A DNA stretch of 64,000 bases from Uliginosibacterium sp. 31-16 (GCF_030730865.1 NZ_JAVALZ010000003.1:558001-622000); one strand, 5' to 3'. Shown: positions 44,536-57,358, counted from the first letter of the stretch. The notes: generated from the sequence alone by a model not told the origin. A program made the numbers and translations.

Positions 44536-46047
44536 ATGGCTGTACTCAATCGCTCGACCCTCGCCACTGCCAAGGTGCGCGCCGAATTCAAGCTGGACGC
44601 TGCCGCGGGGAAGGCGCCTGTGCGCATCCTGCAGATCGGCGACGGCAATTTCCTGCGTGGTTTTGCCGATTGGCTGATCGATGTCACCAATGGAGCGGGT
44701 CTGTTCAATGGTCGTGTAACCATTGCCCAGCCGCTGGCACGCGGCATTGCAGACCTGATCAATGCACAGGATGGCCTGTTTACCGTGCTGCTGCGGGGTG
44801 TGCAGGGCGGACAGACGGTTGATTCGCGTCGCATCGTGAGCTGCGTCGACAAATGCCTGAACCCCTACGCCCAGTGGGACGAGATGATCGCCTTGGCCGA
44901 GGATCCCAGCTTGCGCTTCGTGATCTCGAACACCACCGAGGCCGGCATTGCCTATGTGGCCGAAGCGCAGAGCAATGCCTGTCCGGACAACTTCCCGGCC
45001 AAGGTCGCCAGTCTGCTGTGGGCGCGCTTCCAGAAACTCGGCGGCAGCGCCTCTACCGGCCTTGTCTTCCTGCCCTGTGAGCTGATCGAAGCCAACGGCA
45101 GCAAGCTGCGCAGCACCGTGTTGCAGCATGCCCAGGCCTGGGGTTTGCCGGCAGCCTTCGTTGAGTGGGTTAACGCGCACAACCATTTCTGCAACACGCT
45201 GGTCGACCGCATCGTTCCGGGCTACCCGGCGGCAGAGGCCGAGGCGCTGTGTACCGAGCTGGGTTATACCGACAAGCTGCTGGTGGCCGCTGAACCCTTC
45301 CTGCTGTGGGTGATTGAAGGTCCGGCGCATCTGGCCGAAGAGATTCCGCTGCACAAGGCCGGGCTGGATGTGGTGTGGACCGATGACCTGCAACCGTACC
45401 GCACGCGCAAGGTGCGCATTCTCAACGGCGCACACACGGCGTCCTCGCTGGCGTCCTATTGCGCCGGGCTGGATACCGTGCAGCAGATGACCGAAGACCC
45501 GGTCGTGTCGAAGTACCTCAAGCAGGTGATGTTCGAGGAAATCGTGCCCTTCGTGCCGCTGCCCGATGCCGAGCGCAAGGCCTACGCTGACACGATCATG
45601 GAGCGTTTTGCCAATCCGCACATCCGTCACGAGCTGATCTCGATTGCCCTGAACTCGGTTTCGAAGTGGCAGGTGCGAGTGTTGCCGACAGTGAAGGATT
45701 TCGCCAAGGCACACGGCAAGGCACCGGCCGGTCTGGCCTTCTCACTGGCGGCGCTGCTGAATTTCTATCATGGCCAATTCGACGCCCAGGGCGAATTTGT
45801 CGGTCAGCGTGAAGCCGGAAACTACCCCATTCGTGACAACGCCGATGTGCTGGCGGCCCTTGCTGAAGCCTGGCGCGGCTGGCAGGCCGGTGAAGCGCTG
45901 AGCGCCCGCGTGCACTCCATGCTGGGAGATGTCCGGCTGTGGGGTGAAGATCTGAACGCGGTGGCTGGCCTGACCGATCAGGTTGTTGCGGCACTGACTG
46001 CCATCAAGGCCCGCGGTGTGAAGGCCGCGATGGCCGAACTGGCCTGA
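44536..46047 (+). CDS. uxaB: Tagaturonate reductase (altronate oxidoreductase)
   Basis: 503 residues, mannitol dehydrogenase family, long chain. It reduces tagaturonate to altronate with NADH in galacturonate catabolism. VRILQIGDGNFLRGFADW is the N-terminal nucleotide-binding part; the catalytic block is RKVRILNGAHTASSLASYCAG, where the Lys and Asn-Gly-x-His are expected. ATG 44536 has AGGAG at 7 bases. Length suits UxaB (about 483). It could be mannonate oxidoreductase (UxuB) by fold, but the following uxaA supports UxaB. Confidence 0.88.
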   Translation: MAVLNRSTLATAKVRAEFKLDAAAGKAPVRILQIGDGNFLRGFADWLIDVTNGAGLFNGRVTIAQPLARGIADLINAQDGLFTVLLRGVQGGQTVDSRRIVSCVDKCLNPYAQWDEMIALAEDPSLRFVISNTTEAGIAYVAEAQSNACPDNFPAKVASLLWARFQKLGGSASTGLVFLPCELIEANGSKLRSTVLQHAQAWGLPAAFVEWVNAHNHFCNTLVDRIVPGYPAAEAEALCTELGYTDKLLVAAEPFLLWVIEGPAHLAEEIPLHKAGLDVVWTDDLQPYRTRKVRILNGAHTASSLASYCAGLDTVQQMTEDPVVSKYLKQVMFEEIVPFVPLPDAERKAYADTIMERFANPHIRHELISIALNSVSKWQVRVLPTVKDFAKAHGKAPAGLAFSLAALLNFYHGQFDAQGEFVGQREAGNYPIRDNADVLAALAEAWRGWQAGEALSARVHSMLGDVRLWGEDLNAVAGLTDQVVAALTAIKARGVKAAMAELA

Positions 46048-46059
46048 GGAGATACGAAT

Positions 46060-47574
46060 ATGGATGCTTCCATCGCCATCCGCCTGCATGCCAACGATGA
46101 TGTGGTGATCGCCACGCGTCAGCTCATGCCGGGCAACACGATTCCTGGTGAAACCTGTACGGTGCGCGACCTTGTGCCGCCTGGCCACAAGGTTGCTGCG
46201 CACGACATCAAGGCGGGCTCACCGGTGCGCCGTTACAACCAGATCATCGGTTTTGCCAAGGCCGACATCGCTGCCGGCCAGCACGTCCATGTGCAGAACC
46301 TCGGGGTAGCCGATTTCGAGCGTGATTACGCCATCGGGACCGCCCGTTTCGATCCGCCGAAGCTTGCTCAGCCCGCCATGTTCAAGGGTTTCAAACGTGC
46401 CAATGGCAAGGTCGGTACGCGCAACTATATCGGCGTGATCGCTTCGGTGAACTGTTCGGCAACGGTGGTGCGTGCGATTGCCAACCACTTCAGTCGTGAT
46501 CGGCTGGCCGCCTTTCCGAACATTGATGGCGTGGTGCCGATGCCGCACCCGCTGGGCTGTGGCATGAACAGCCAGGGTGAAGGCATGCTGGCACTCAAGC
46601 GCACCATGCTTGGCTATGCCCAGCACCCGAATTTTGCTGGTGTGCTGTTTGTCGGGCTGGGTTGCGAGATGAACCAGGTGCAACCCCTGATCGAACAGAT
46701 CGGCATCTACCCGGAAGGCATGCTCGGCAGTGTGAACATCCAGGAGCTGGGTGGCACCTCGAAAGCCATTGCCAAGGGCATCGAACTGGTCGAAGCCATG
46801 TTGCCCAAGGCCAATGCTTTCCAGCGCGAAGAGGCTCCGATCAGCCATCTGACCATCGGCCTGAATTGCGGTGGCTCGGACGGTTATTCCGGCATTACCG
46901 CCAATCCGGCACTCGGTGGCGCGGTGGATATGCTGGTGGCGCATGGTGCGACGGCAATCCTTTCGGAAACGCCTGAAATCTACGGTGCTGAGCACCTGCT
47001 GACCTGTCGTGCGGCGAACCCGGCGATTGCCGAAAAGCTGATCGGCCGCATCGCATGGTGGAAGCACTACACCAGCGTGAATGGCGGCGAGATGGACAAC
47101 AATCCCTCGGTCGGCAACAAGGCGGGCGGGCTGACCACGATTCTTGAAAAGTCGCTTGGTGCTGTTGCCAAGGGCGGCACCACGACCCTGCAGGGCGTGT
47201 ATGAGTACGCTGAGCAGATCGATGCCAAGGGCTTCGTGTACATGGATACCCCGGGCTACGATCCGGTTTCGGCAACGGGTCAGGCTGCCGGTGGTGCGCA
47301 GCTGATCTGCTTCACCACCGGGCGTGGTTCGGCCTTTGGCTGTGCCGGCGTGCCGACGATCAAGCTCGCTACCAACAATGCCCTGTGGAATCGCCAGCGC
47401 GAGGACATGGACGTGAATTGTGGCGACCTGCTTGATGGGGTGCCGATGACCGAGATCAGCCAGCGCATCTTCGATGCGATCATCCGCTACGCATCGGGCG
47501 AAAAAGCCCAGAGCGAGAAACTTGGCTACGGCAACGACGAGTTCCTGCCCTGGATGATTGGTGCCGTAATGTAA
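46060..47574 (+). CDS. uxaA: Altronate dehydratase
   Basis: 504 residues. It dehydrates D-altronate to KDG, the substrate of KdgK. An N-terminal SAF domain (about 10-90) precedes the catalytic UxaA part with GTRNYIGVIASVNC, HPLGCGMNSQGEG, GLNCGGSDGYSGITANPALG and GRGSAFGCAGVPTIKLATN; conserved Cys residues fit iron binding. It begins 12 bases after uxaB and is cotranscribed. uxaC (isomerase), eda (aldolase) and a transporter are not in the window. Confidence 0.95.
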   Translation: MDASIAIRLHANDDVVIATRQLMPGNTIPGETCTVRDLVPPGHKVAAHDIKAGSPVRRYNQIIGFAKADIAAGQHVHVQNLGVADFERDYAIGTARFDPPKLAQPAMFKGFKRANGKVGTRNYIGVIASVNCSATVVRAIANHFSRDRLAAFPNIDGVVPMPHPLGCGMNSQGEGMLALKRTMLGYAQHPNFAGVLFVGLGCEMNQVQPLIEQIGIYPEGMLGSVNIQELGGTSKAIAKGIELVEAMLPKANAFQREEAPISHLTIGLNCGGSDGYSGITANPALGGAVDMLVAHGATAILSETPEIYGAEHLLTCRAANPAIAEKLIGRIAWWKHYTSVNGGEMDNNPSVGNKAGGLTTILEKSLGAVAKGGTTTLQGVYEYAEQIDAKGFVYMDTPGYDPVSATGQAAGGAQLICFTTGRGSAFGCAGVPTIKLATNNALWNRQREDMDVNCGDLLDGVPMTEISQRIFDAIIRYASGEKAQSEKLGYGNDEFLPWMIGAVM

Positions 47575-47583
47575 GACGGCAGG

Positions 47584-47695
47584 TCTGAAGAGCGGCTTGT
47601 GGAGCCGTTCTTCAGGCTTCATGCGGCAAGATGCCCGCCGCTATTGGCTGAGCGGGCAGAGGGGCTGAAAACTTCCGTCAGTAGCCGCTCTTCAG
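47584..47695. repeat. Dispersed intergenic repeat, copy 2
   Basis: TCTGAAGAGCGGCT at 47584-47597 and AGCCGCTCTTCAG at 47683-47695 are an inverted pair; an internal GAGCCGTTCTTCAGGC (47602-47617) pairs with the left edge to make a local hairpin. It has the same edges as the copies at 2.6 and 50.6 kb. Confidence 0.55.
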
Positions 47696-47713
47696 TCCGG
47701 TCGCCCCTGAAAC

Positions 47714-47741
47714 GACAAAGCCGCCTGCGGGCGGCTTTGTC
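47714..47741. terminator. Bidirectional terminator between uxaA and fur
   Basis: GACAAAGCCGCC-TGCG-GGCGGCTTTGTC, a 12-bp perfect stem between two convergent genes. There is no long T-run outside, but the A/T inside the stem base (CAAAG / CTTTG) serves both directions. Confidence 0.7.
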
Positions 47742-47759
47742 ATGTCCACGGAAGTCGGC

Positions 47760-48203
47760 TCACTCCGGCTTTTTCTTGCCTTGCTTGTTGGGGCAGTCCG
47801 GCTTGATGCATTCGGCGTACAGATACATGGCGTGTTCGCGCACCTTGAAGCCTTTTTCGGCGGCAATGGCGTTCTGACGGGCCTCGATTTCGGGATCGAA
47901 AAATTCTTCCACGCGGCCACAGTCGACGCACATGATGTGGTCGTGGTGGTCGCCCTTGTCGAGTTCAAAGACGGCCTTGCCGGTTTCGAAATGATGGCGC
48001 TTGAGCAGGCCGGCCTGCTCGAACTGGGTCAGCACCCGATAGATGGTGGCGAGACCTACATCCAGCTCCTCGGCCAGCAGCAGACGGTAGACGTCTTCCG
48101 CGGAGAGGTGGCGCTCGGAGGTGCGCTGGAACAGGTCGAGAATCTTCAGGCGAGGCAGGGTAACCTTCAGGCCAGTTTCCTTGAGGCTTTGCGGTGGGGG
48201 CAT
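47760..48203 (-). CDS. fur: Ferric uptake regulator
   Basis: 147 residues, Fe(II)-dependent repressor. The winged helix is at about 10-85 ([14 protein letters not shown] … [21 protein letters not shown]), then the metal-rich dimerisation domain with [17 protein letters not shown] and a second Cys pair CIKPDC for structural zinc. ATG 48203 with GGAGA is the start. It is divergent from bamE, a conserved pairing in betaproteobacteria. I see no clear Fur box in the gap. Confidence 0.96.
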   Translation of the reverse strand: MPPPQSLKETGLKVTLPRLKILDLFQRTSERHLSAEDVYRLLLAEELDVGLATIYRVLTQFEQAGLLKRHHFETGKAVFELDKGDHHDHIMCVDCGRVEEFFDPEIEARQNAIAAEKGFKVREHAMYLYAECIKPDCPNKQGKKKPE

Positions 48204-48235
48204 CACTGTCTCCGGGTGGGTGGGGCTAGGGCCCG

Positions 48236-48241
48236 TATGAT
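48236..48241 (+). promoter_or_regulatory. Possible -10 box for bamE
   Basis: TATGAT in the 114-bp fur-bamE gap, 77 bases before the bamE start. A -35 at proper distance is not convincing. A short palindrome GGGTGTGCGCACCC follows near 48272-48285. Confidence 0.35.
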
Positions 48242-48317
48242 ATAGTCCAGCCGTTCGTCTTGGAACGTGTCCGGGTGTGCGCACCCCCGATTGTTGATGT
48301 CACGAGAGCCCGTCCGT

Positions 48318-48731
48318 ATGGTTTTGCGTACCGTTTTTCTGTCTGCAGCCGTTTGTCTGCTGACTGCTTGCTCCTCCAACACGCTCACCAACCTGGTCAA
48401 GCCTTACCGCATTGATGTGCGCCAGGGCAACGCTATAACCCAGGAAATGCTCTCGCAGCTGTCGCCAGGCATGAGCCGCGAACAGGTCCGTTTCGTGATG
48501 GGCTCGCCTTTGCTGGTTGATGTGTTCCATGCGGACCGTTGGGACTATGTCTATCAACACTCTGTCGGTTACGCTGAACCCGAACGTCGCAAGGTTGCAC
48601 TGTTCTTCGCCAATGACAAGCTTTTGCGCGTAGAGGGCGATGTGGTCGCCGGCGCGGGTGAAGTGCCGATTGCCCCGCGCGTGATCGACATTACTGGCCC
48701 GGCTGCCACACCGGCTTCTGCCAAGCCCTGA
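48318..48731 (+). CDS. bamE: Outer membrane assembly lipoprotein BamE
   Basis: 137 residues. The signal peptide ends in lipobox LLTACSS, so Cys about 17 is lipidated and the protein sits in the outer membrane with the BAM complex. The SmpA/OmlA domain is intact: GNAITQEMLSQLSPGMSREQVRFVMGSPL, then WDYVYQH. ATG 48318 gives a normal lipoprotein signal; a start at 48297 would add a non-signal extension. Confidence 0.95.
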   Translation: MVLRTVFLSAAVCLLTACSSNTLTNLVKPYRIDVRQGNAITQEMLSQLSPGMSREQVRFVMGSPLLVDVFHADRWDYVYQHSVGYAEPERRKVALFFANDKLLRVEGDVVAGAGEVPIAPRVIDITGPAATPASAKP

Positions 48732-49586
<855 letters not shown>

Positions 49587-49609
49587 GCCTGCACAGATCG
49601 ATGACACCG

Positions 49610-49632
49610 ACGGCCGGATTTCCGGCCGTTTT
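49610..49632 (+). terminator. Rho-independent terminator of dapB
   Basis: ACGGCCGGA-TT-TCCGGCCGT followed by TTTT, 23 bases after the dapB stop. Confidence 0.8.
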
Positions 49633-49714
49633 GCTTGCGGGAGCCTCAAGAGAAGACGGCTTTCGTCCGTAAACTCCGGGAGAGTTATCCCTTTCGCCAT
49701 CTTCCGGAGCCCGC

Positions 49715-50596
49715 ATGGCCCGCCGCCGCCACGAAGAAGAACATGAAAACCACGAACGCTGGATGGTGTCCTACGCGGATTTCATCACCTTGCTGTTCGC
49801 GTTTTTTGTGGTGATGTATGCAATCAGTTCGGTCAATGAAGGCAAGTACCGTGTCCTGTCGAGTTCGATGATGCAGGCCTTCCGCAGCGCATCCAATGAG
49901 CAGGGAAGTGCGATGCTTACCCCTGTGCAGGTTGCGGGCTCGCCAGTCGTCCAGATCGTGACGCAGCAACCCAGAGCAAATCCTGAAGCAGAAGCCCGGC
50001 GCGCCGAATTCCGTCAGAGAATGCGCAACATGGCAGAGGATGTGAAGCGTGTGCTGGAACCCCTGGTGGCGGGCGGCCAGGTGCGGGTGACTGAAGGGGT
50101 GAACGGCATTTCGATTGAAATCAATGCCAGTGCCCTGTTCAAACCAGGCGAAGCCTTGCTCGGCATGGAGGCGAACCGGGCCTTGCGTGCTGTCGCCGAA
50201 GTGATCGCGGGGGGAGACTTTCCGATCAAGGTCGAGGGACACACCGACACTCTGCCCATCAGCACGCCGTACTTTCCTTCCAACTGGGAATTGTCTTCCG
50301 CTCGGGCGTCTTCAGTCGTGCGTCTGTTTGTCGAGTCCGGCGTGGCGCCGGGACGGCTGACGGCGGCGGGCTACAGCGATCAGCGTCCGGTGGCGGACAA
50401 TGCAAGCCCGGAGGGGCGAGCCCGCAACCGGCGGGTGACCATCCAGGTGGAATCGATGGCGCCAGAGATTGCCAGTGCACCGTCGACGACCACTGAAGTT
50501 GAAAGCAATCCGCGGATGCGTACGGTGGACGGTGCGCTGGGGATTCCGGAGAACATTCGTCTGGTGCCACGTAACGAGCAATCCACACCTCCCTGA
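49715..50596 (+). CDS. motD: Flagellar motor protein MotD (MotB-like)
   Basis: 293 residues. It is a stator subunit: one membrane helix (about 17-40) in MVSYADFITLLFAFFVVMYAISS with the proton-binding Asp at residue 22, then an OmpA-like peptidoglycan-binding domain (VEGHTDTLPIS … ELSSARASSVVRLF). The charged start with HEEEHENHERW and NEGKYRVLSSS are the marks of MotD rather than MotB. The usual partner motC is not directly upstream; dapB with its terminator is there instead. Confidence 0.92.
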   Translation: MARRRHEEEHENHERWMVSYADFITLLFAFFVVMYAISSVNEGKYRVLSSSMMQAFRSASNEQGSAMLTPVQVAGSPVVQIVTQQPRANPEAEARRAEFRQRMRNMAEDVKRVLEPLVAGGQVRVTEGVNGISIEINASALFKPGEALLGMEANRALRAVAEVIAGGDFPIKVEGHTDTLPISTPYFPSNWELSSARASSVVRLFVESGVAPGRLTAAGYSDQRPVADNASPEGRARNRRVTIQVESMAPEIASAPSTTTEVESNPRMRTVDGALGIPENIRLVPRNEQSTPP

Positions 50597-50663
50597 AGAG
50601 CCGCCTGTGATGGGTCTTTCAGGGCATGCATGCTGGAGAGCGCCGCTGGATGCGGCTCTCCAG
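50591..50663. repeat. Dispersed intergenic repeat, copy 3
   Basis: CCCTGAAGAGCCGC (50591-50604, overlapping the motD stop), GCTGGAGAGCGCCGC (50632-50646) and GCGGCTCTCCAG (50652-50663); the last two form a hairpin. The compact arrangement matches the edges of copy 1. Confidence 0.55.
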
Positions 50664-50667
50664 TCAC

Positions 50668-51771
50668 CTAGGAATTGATGCGTACCCACCAGCGCCGCCA
50701 GAACAGGGCGATGATCAGGGCCAGTCCGGCGGCAACGATCAGGGCCAGTACGCGCAACCAGCCATCCTGTGCGTCCAGCCAGGGAATGTAGTGGAAGTTC
50801 ATGCCGAAAAATCCGGTCAGCAGGGTGGCCGGGGCAAAGACGGTGGTCACCACGGTCAGCATGCGGACCTCGGCATTCAGGCGGTTGCTGACTGAAGACA
50901 GATAGATGTCGAGCAAGCCGCCGATCAGTTCGCGCAGCGAATCGAGCTGTTCGATCACATGGACCGTGTGGTCATACACGTCACGGAAATACAGTTGAGT
51001 CTCCGGCAAGAGCAAGCCGGTGGGCGTGCGCTGAACGCTGTTGAGGACTTCACGCAATGGCCAGACCGCACGGCGGATCTCCAGGGTTTCGTGCTTGAAG
51101 TGGTTGATGTCCTCAATGCTGTGGCGATCTGCGCCAGCCAGGAGGTTTTCCTCCAACTCCTCGACGTCGATGCTCATGGCTTCTACGACCACAAAATATT
51201 GGTCAACCACAGCATCGATCAATGCGTGCAGCAGGCCGTCGGGGCCGGCTGAGCGCAGATTGCCGATGCCCTTGCGCAGGCGGTTGCGGATCGGGTCGAA
51301 CAGGCCTGACGAACGCTCCTGAAAGCTCAGAACGAAGTCCCGTCCCAGCACCAGGCTGATCTGGTCGGATGAGGCGTCGTGCTGCACGCTGTCGTAGCGA
51401 AAGGCGCGCAGCACGATGAAGACGTAATCCTCGTACTCGTCAAGCTTGGGGCGCTGGCGGGTGTTGGCGATATCTTCGAGTACCAGTGGGTGCAGCTTGA
51501 AGCGTTTGCCGATTTCCTCCATCACACGCGGGTCGTGTACGCCATGCACGTTCAGCCAGATCAGCCGATGCTGACGCTGATGCTGGCGTGAGGCTTCAAG
51601 CGTATCGAAGGTGATTTCGCGCAGGCTGTCGGCGTTGTAATCGAAGAGACTGAAGCTGGTCTGATCGACCTTGATTTCGCCAACATGAATGATGCTGCCC
51701 GGCGCCTGGCCGGCCTTGGAGGCATAAAACGTACGGTTCCGTGTGGCCTTGCGTTCACGACCTTTGTGCAT
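50668..51771 (-). CDS. corA: CorA-type magnesium/cobalt transporter
   Basis: 367 residues. A large cytoplasmic N-terminal domain with long helices (VDVEELEENL, RRAVWPLREVL) is followed by two C-terminal membrane helices; the selectivity loop GMN is present in TGFFGMNFHYIP. Pentameric channel for divalent cations by family. ATG 51771 is chosen; ATGs at 51810 and 51831 are in frame, and no start has a strong ribosome-binding site. Confidence 0.92.
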   Translation of the reverse strand: MHKGRERKATRNRTFYASKAGQAPGSIIHVGEIKVDQTSFSLFDYNADSLREITFDTLEASRQHQRQHRLIWLNVHGVHDPRVMEEIGKRFKLHPLVLEDIANTRQRPKLDEYEDYVFIVLRAFRYDSVQHDASSDQISLVLGRDFVLSFQERSSGLFDPIRNRLRKGIGNLRSAGPDGLLHALIDAVVDQYFVVVEAMSIDVEELEENLLAGADRHSIEDINHFKHETLEIRRAVWPLREVLNSVQRTPTGLLLPETQLYFRDVYDHTVHVIEQLDSLRELIGGLLDIYLSSVSNRLNAEVRMLTVVTTVFAPATLLTGFFGMNFHYIPWLDAQDGWLRVLALIVAAGLALIIALFWRRWWVRINS

Positions 51772-52220
51772 AGCGTCATCCAGAAATGGGCAGACCACAG
51801 TATCATGCATGCCCTGCCGCCTTGCTGGCATCAGGGGGATGCACCGATTTTACAAGGAGAGCCGCTTGCGATCAGCAAATTGCGCAGAATTGCAGATCGC
51901 AGCAATGGTAGAGGCAATACGTGGAGTGTGCATGACAGTGTGGGCCTCGCAAAGTCTCAATGCCGGACTTCTTCTGTAAAACGTGAATGTCGTAGCCTGT
52001 CAGCTGCCGAAGCAGCCATGACTCGCCGCAGCACCATCAAGAGGGCAGACCTGTTTGCCGCCGGATGCCGTCGGCAGGCGTTCGTTGTGTGGGTGATCAA
52101 CAGGCTGAAACGAGCGCAGACAGCTGATATGGAGCGGATTGTCGTGCTCCCGAACGGATGACGGTGCACAGGGTTTGTTTTCTACTATCTAGATAGACCG
52201 TCGGTAATGGAGAAAAGAGA
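51772..52220. other. Intergenic region corA-pntA, 449 bp
   Basis: No gene is supported. A 38-codon frame from TTG 51865 has AAGGAGA before it (51853-51860 region) but its product resembles nothing I know. CTATCTAGATAG, a 12-base palindrome near 52183-52194, lies about 27 bases before pntA and could be a regulator site. ATGGAGAAAAGAG precedes the pntA ATG as ribosome-binding site. Confidence 0.4.
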
Positions 52221-53807
52221 ATGTCACTGCTTATAGGGGTGCCTCGGGAGGTTTTCTCGGGGGAGAAACGTGTTGCGACCGTTCCCGAGGTCGTGGAAAA
52301 GCTGATCAAGCTGGGTTTCAGGGTTACGGTCGAAACCGGCGCTGGTGATCTGGCCAATTGCAGTGATGATGCCTACCGTGCCGCGGGTGCCGAGATTGCC
52401 GAGAACGCAGCGAAGCTGTGGTCCGGTGCTGACATCATTTTCAAGGTGCGCGCCCCGAGCGATGAAGAAGTCGCGCTGATGCGCGAAGGCTGCACCCTCA
52501 TTTCCTTTATCTGGCCTGCCCAGAACCCGGAACTGATGCAGAAACTGGCGGCAAAGAAAGTCACCGTGCTGGCGATCGACGCGTTGCCGCGCCAGCTCTC
52601 GCGCGCACAGAAGATGGATGCGCTGACCTCGCAGGCCGGTGTGGCAGGCTATCGTGCCGTGATCGAGGCCGCGAATGGTTTCGGCCGCTTCTTCAATGGC
52701 CAGATCACCGCTGCCGGCAAGGTACCGCCGGCAAAGGTCTTCATTGCCGGTGCCGGTGTGGCCGGTCTGGCAGCAATCGGTACGGCTGCGGGTCTGGGTG
52801 CCATTGTGCGCGCCAACGATACTCGCGCGGAGGTGGCTGATCAGGTCAAATCGCTCGGTGGCGAGTTCGTCAAGGTAGATTATGAGGAAGAGGGCTCGGG
52901 CGGCGGCGGTTACGCCAAAGTCATGTCCGAAGGCTTTCAGCAGGCCCAGCGCGAGATGTATGCCAAGCAGGCGCGTGAAGTCGACATCATCATCACCACT
53001 GCGCTGATCCCGGGCAAGCCCGCCCCCAAGCTCATTACCGCCGAAATGGTGCAGTCGATGAAGCCGGGCAGCGTGATCGTCGATATGGCGGCCGAGCAGG
53101 GCGGTAACTGCGAGCTCACCGTTCCAGGTGAAGCCGTGGTGCGCCATGGTGTGACCATCATTGGTTACACCGATCTCGTGAGCCGCCTGGCCAAGCAGTC
53201 TTCCACGCTGTACGCGAGCAACCTGTTCCGTCTGACTGAAGAGTTGTGCAAGACCAAGGATGGCCTCATCAACGTCAATTTCGAAGACGATGCGATCCGT
53301 GGGCTGACCGTCATCAAGGACGGCGAGATTACCTGGCCGGCTCCTGCACCGAAGATTCCGGCGGCGGCCGCCAAGCCTGCTGCTGTGGCCCCTGTGGCGA
53401 AAAAGTCGTCGCATGGACACGGTGAGCCAAGCGAGCCGATGTCGGCGAAGAGCATGGCAATCATGTTTGCAGTGGCCGGTGCGTTGTTCTGGCTCGTCGG
53501 GGCCTTTGCGCCGGCTGCTTTCCTTGGTCACTTTACGGTCTTCGTGCTGGCCTGCTTCATCGGCTACATGGTGGTGTGGAACGTGAAACCTGCGCTGCAC
53601 ACGCCGCTGATGAGCGTGACCAATGCGGTCAGCAGCATCATCGCGATTGGTGCGCTGGTGCAGATTGCTCCCCCGGAAGTTGGCAGTGTTGCCCGTCCCG
53701 ATGAAGTGATCCGCTGGCTTGCCATCGGCTCCATCGTGCTCGCTACCATCAATATGTTCGGCGGCTTCGCCGTCACCCAGCGCATGCTGGAAATGTTCCG
53801 CAAGTAA
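52221..53807 (+). CDS. pntA: Proton-translocating NAD(P) transhydrogenase, alpha subunit
   Basis: 528 residues, fused type as in E. coli (510). Domain I (about 1-375) binds NAD(H): [21 protein letters not shown] is the dinucleotide loop and the mobile loop region [11 protein letters not shown] follows. An Ala/Pro/Lys linker (about 375-410) leads to four membrane helices. Together with PntB it uses the proton gradient to make NADPH. pntB starts 13 bases downstream. Confidence 0.97.
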   Translation: MSLLIGVPREVFSGEKRVATVPEVVEKLIKLGFRVTVETGAGDLANCSDDAYRAAGAEIAENAAKLWSGADIIFKVRAPSDEEVALMREGCTLISFIWPAQNPELMQKLAAKKVTVLAIDALPRQLSRAQKMDALTSQAGVAGYRAVIEAANGFGRFFNGQITAAGKVPPAKVFIAGAGVAGLAAIGTAAGLGAIVRANDTRAEVADQVKSLGGEFVKVDYEEEGSGGGGYAKVMSEGFQQAQREMYAKQAREVDIIITTALIPGKPAPKLITAEMVQSMKPGSVIVDMAAEQGGNCELTVPGEAVVRHGVTIIGYTDLVSRLAKQSSTLYASNLFRLTEELCKTKDGLINVNFEDDAIRGLTVIKDGEITWPAPAPKIPAAAAKPAAVAPVAKKSSHGHGEPSEPMSAKSMAIMFAVAGALFWLVGAFAPAAFLGHFTVFVLACFIGYMVVWNVKPALHTPLMSVTNAVSSIIAIGALVQIAPPEVGSVARPDEVIRWLAIGSIVLATINMFGGFAVTQRMLEMFRK

Positions 53808-53820
53808 GGGGAAGAAAAAC

Positions 53821-55239
53821 ATGTCTGCAAGTCTGGCTACCGTCTCCTACCTCGGGGCGACCATTCTTTTCATCCTGTGTCTGGGCGGTTTGTCCAACCA
53901 GGAGACCGCGCGTCGCGGCAATCTCTACGGCATGATCGGCATGACCATTGCAGTGCTGGCAACCGTTTTCGGCCCGCGTGTGGCGACGTTGGGCCTGCCC
54001 TGGATCGTTGGCGCCATGGTCATCGGCGGGGCGATCGGTGTCTATCTCGCGCGCGTCGTGAAGATGACACAGATGCCCGAACTTGTTGCCTTCATGCACA
54101 GCCTTGTCGGTCTGGCTGCCTGTCTGGTCGGTTTCGCGAGCTACATCGATACCTCGATTGCCTTTACCGGCGCCGAGAAGGCCATTCATGAAATCGAGAT
54201 CTACGTCGGCATCCTGATCGGTGCGGTGACCTTCTCGGGCTCGGTGATCGCTTTTGGCAAACTCTCCGGCAAGATCGGCGGCAAGCCGATGCTGCTGCCG
54301 GGGCGTCACTTCATCAACCTGATCGGTCTCCTGATCGTCATCTATTTCGGCTACGCCTTCCTGCATGCCGAAACGGTGGATGCCGGCATGCTGCCGCTGA
54401 TCGTGATGACCGTGGTTGCTTTGCTGTTCGGTATCCACATGGTCATGGCCATTGGCGGAGCCGATATGCCTGTCGTGGTCTCGATGCTCAACAGCTACTC
54501 GGGCTGGGCGGCTGCGGCCACCGGTTTCATGCTGTCCAATGACCTCCTGATCGTAACCGGCGCGCTGGTGGGCTCTTCTGGTGCGATCCTGTCCTACATC
54601 ATGTGTTCGGCCATGAACCGCAACTTCATCAGCGTGATCGCGGGTGGTTTCGGCTCCGATGGTGGTAGCCCGGCGCCGAAGGCGGCGGGCGCTGCGGCCG
54701 AACCGGTTGGCGAAGTCAGCCCGATTCTGGCTGCAGAAACCGCCGAAATGCTGCGCGATGCCAAGAACGTGGTGATCGTGCCGGGCTACGGCATGGCGGT
54801 TGCGCAAGCCCAGCATACGGTGTTCGAGATCACCTCCTATCTGCGTGAAAAAGGCGTGAATGTGCGCTTTGCCATCCATCCGGTGGCGGGCCGCATGCCT
54901 GGCCACATGAACGTGCTGCTGGCTGAAGCCAAGGTGCCCTACGACATCGTGATGGAAATGGATGAAATCAACGAGGATTTCCCGGAGACCGACGTGGTCA
55001 TGGTGATCGGCGCCAACGACATCGTGAACCCGGCCGCTCAGGAAGATCCGGCCAGCCCGATCGCCGGCATGCCGGTGCTCGAAGTCTGGAAGGCCAGGAC
55101 CTCGATCGTGATGAAGCGCTCGATGGCTTCCGGTTATGCCGGTGTTGATAATCCGCTGTTCTACAAGGACAACAACCGCATGCTCTTTGGCGACGCCAAG
55201 AAGATGCTGGATGAAGTGCTGGTCAGCCTGAAGGCCTGA
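53821..55239 (+). CDS. pntB: Proton-translocating NAD(P) transhydrogenase, beta subunit
   Basis: 472 residues. About nine membrane helices (1-275) form the proton channel with [12 protein letters not shown] and [14 protein letters not shown]; domain III (about 290-472) binds NADP(H) with [34 protein letters not shown] and [15 protein letters not shown] 53821 after GGGGAAGAAAAAC is the start. A strong terminator follows. Confidence 0.97.
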   Translation: MSASLATVSYLGATILFILCLGGLSNQETARRGNLYGMIGMTIAVLATVFGPRVATLGLPWIVGAMVIGGAIGVYLARVVKMTQMPELVAFMHSLVGLAACLVGFASYIDTSIAFTGAEKAIHEIEIYVGILIGAVTFSGSVIAFGKLSGKIGGKPMLLPGRHFINLIGLLIVIYFGYAFLHAETVDAGMLPLIVMTVVALLFGIHMVMAIGGADMPVVVSMLNSYSGWAAAATGFMLSNDLLIVTGALVGSSGAILSYIMCSAMNRNFISVIAGGFGSDGGSPAPKAAGAAAEPVGEVSPILAAETAEMLRDAKNVVIVPGYGMAVAQAQHTVFEITSYLREKGVNVRFAIHPVAGRMPGHMNVLLAEAKVPYDIVMEMDEINEDFPETDVVMVIGANDIVNPAAQEDPASPIAGMPVLEVWKARTSIVMKRSMASGYAGVDNPLFYKDNNRMLFGDAKKMLDEVLVSLKA

Positions 55240-55257
55240 TCCGCATTTTGCCGTTCA

Positions 55258-55294
55258 GCAGAAAGCCGGCCTTGTGCCGGCTTTCTGCTTTTTT
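55258..55294 (+). terminator. Rho-independent terminator of pntAB
   Basis: GCAGAAAGCCGGC-CTTGT-GCCGGCTTTCTGC, a 13-bp perfect stem followed by TTTTTT, 18 bases after the pntB stop. Confidence 0.92.
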
Positions 55295-55319
55295 GCGTGG
55301 CGCGGTATAGTTCCGTCCC

Positions 55320-57334
<2,015 letters not shown>

Positions 57335-57358
57335 ATTCCGCATGACGGGTTGCGCCAG

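Noticed and set aside
44518-45714. Open frame of 398 codons antisense to uxaB
   Set aside because: Shadow of uxaB without any recognisable motif.
46219-47622. Open frame of 467 codons antisense to uxaA
   Set aside because: uxaA is unmistakable; the opposite frame shows no family motifs.
51685-52161. Open frame of 158 codons across the corA-pntA gap
   Set aside because: It begins inside corA on the other strand and its product has no resemblance to known families; start and ribosome-binding site are not convincing.
52224-53822. Open frame of 532 codons antisense to pntA
   Set aside because: Exactly mirrors pntA; a by-product of GC-rich codon use.
53773-54906. Open frame of 377 codons antisense to pntB
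   Set aside because: His/Asp/Gln-rich nonsense typical of antisense to membrane helices.
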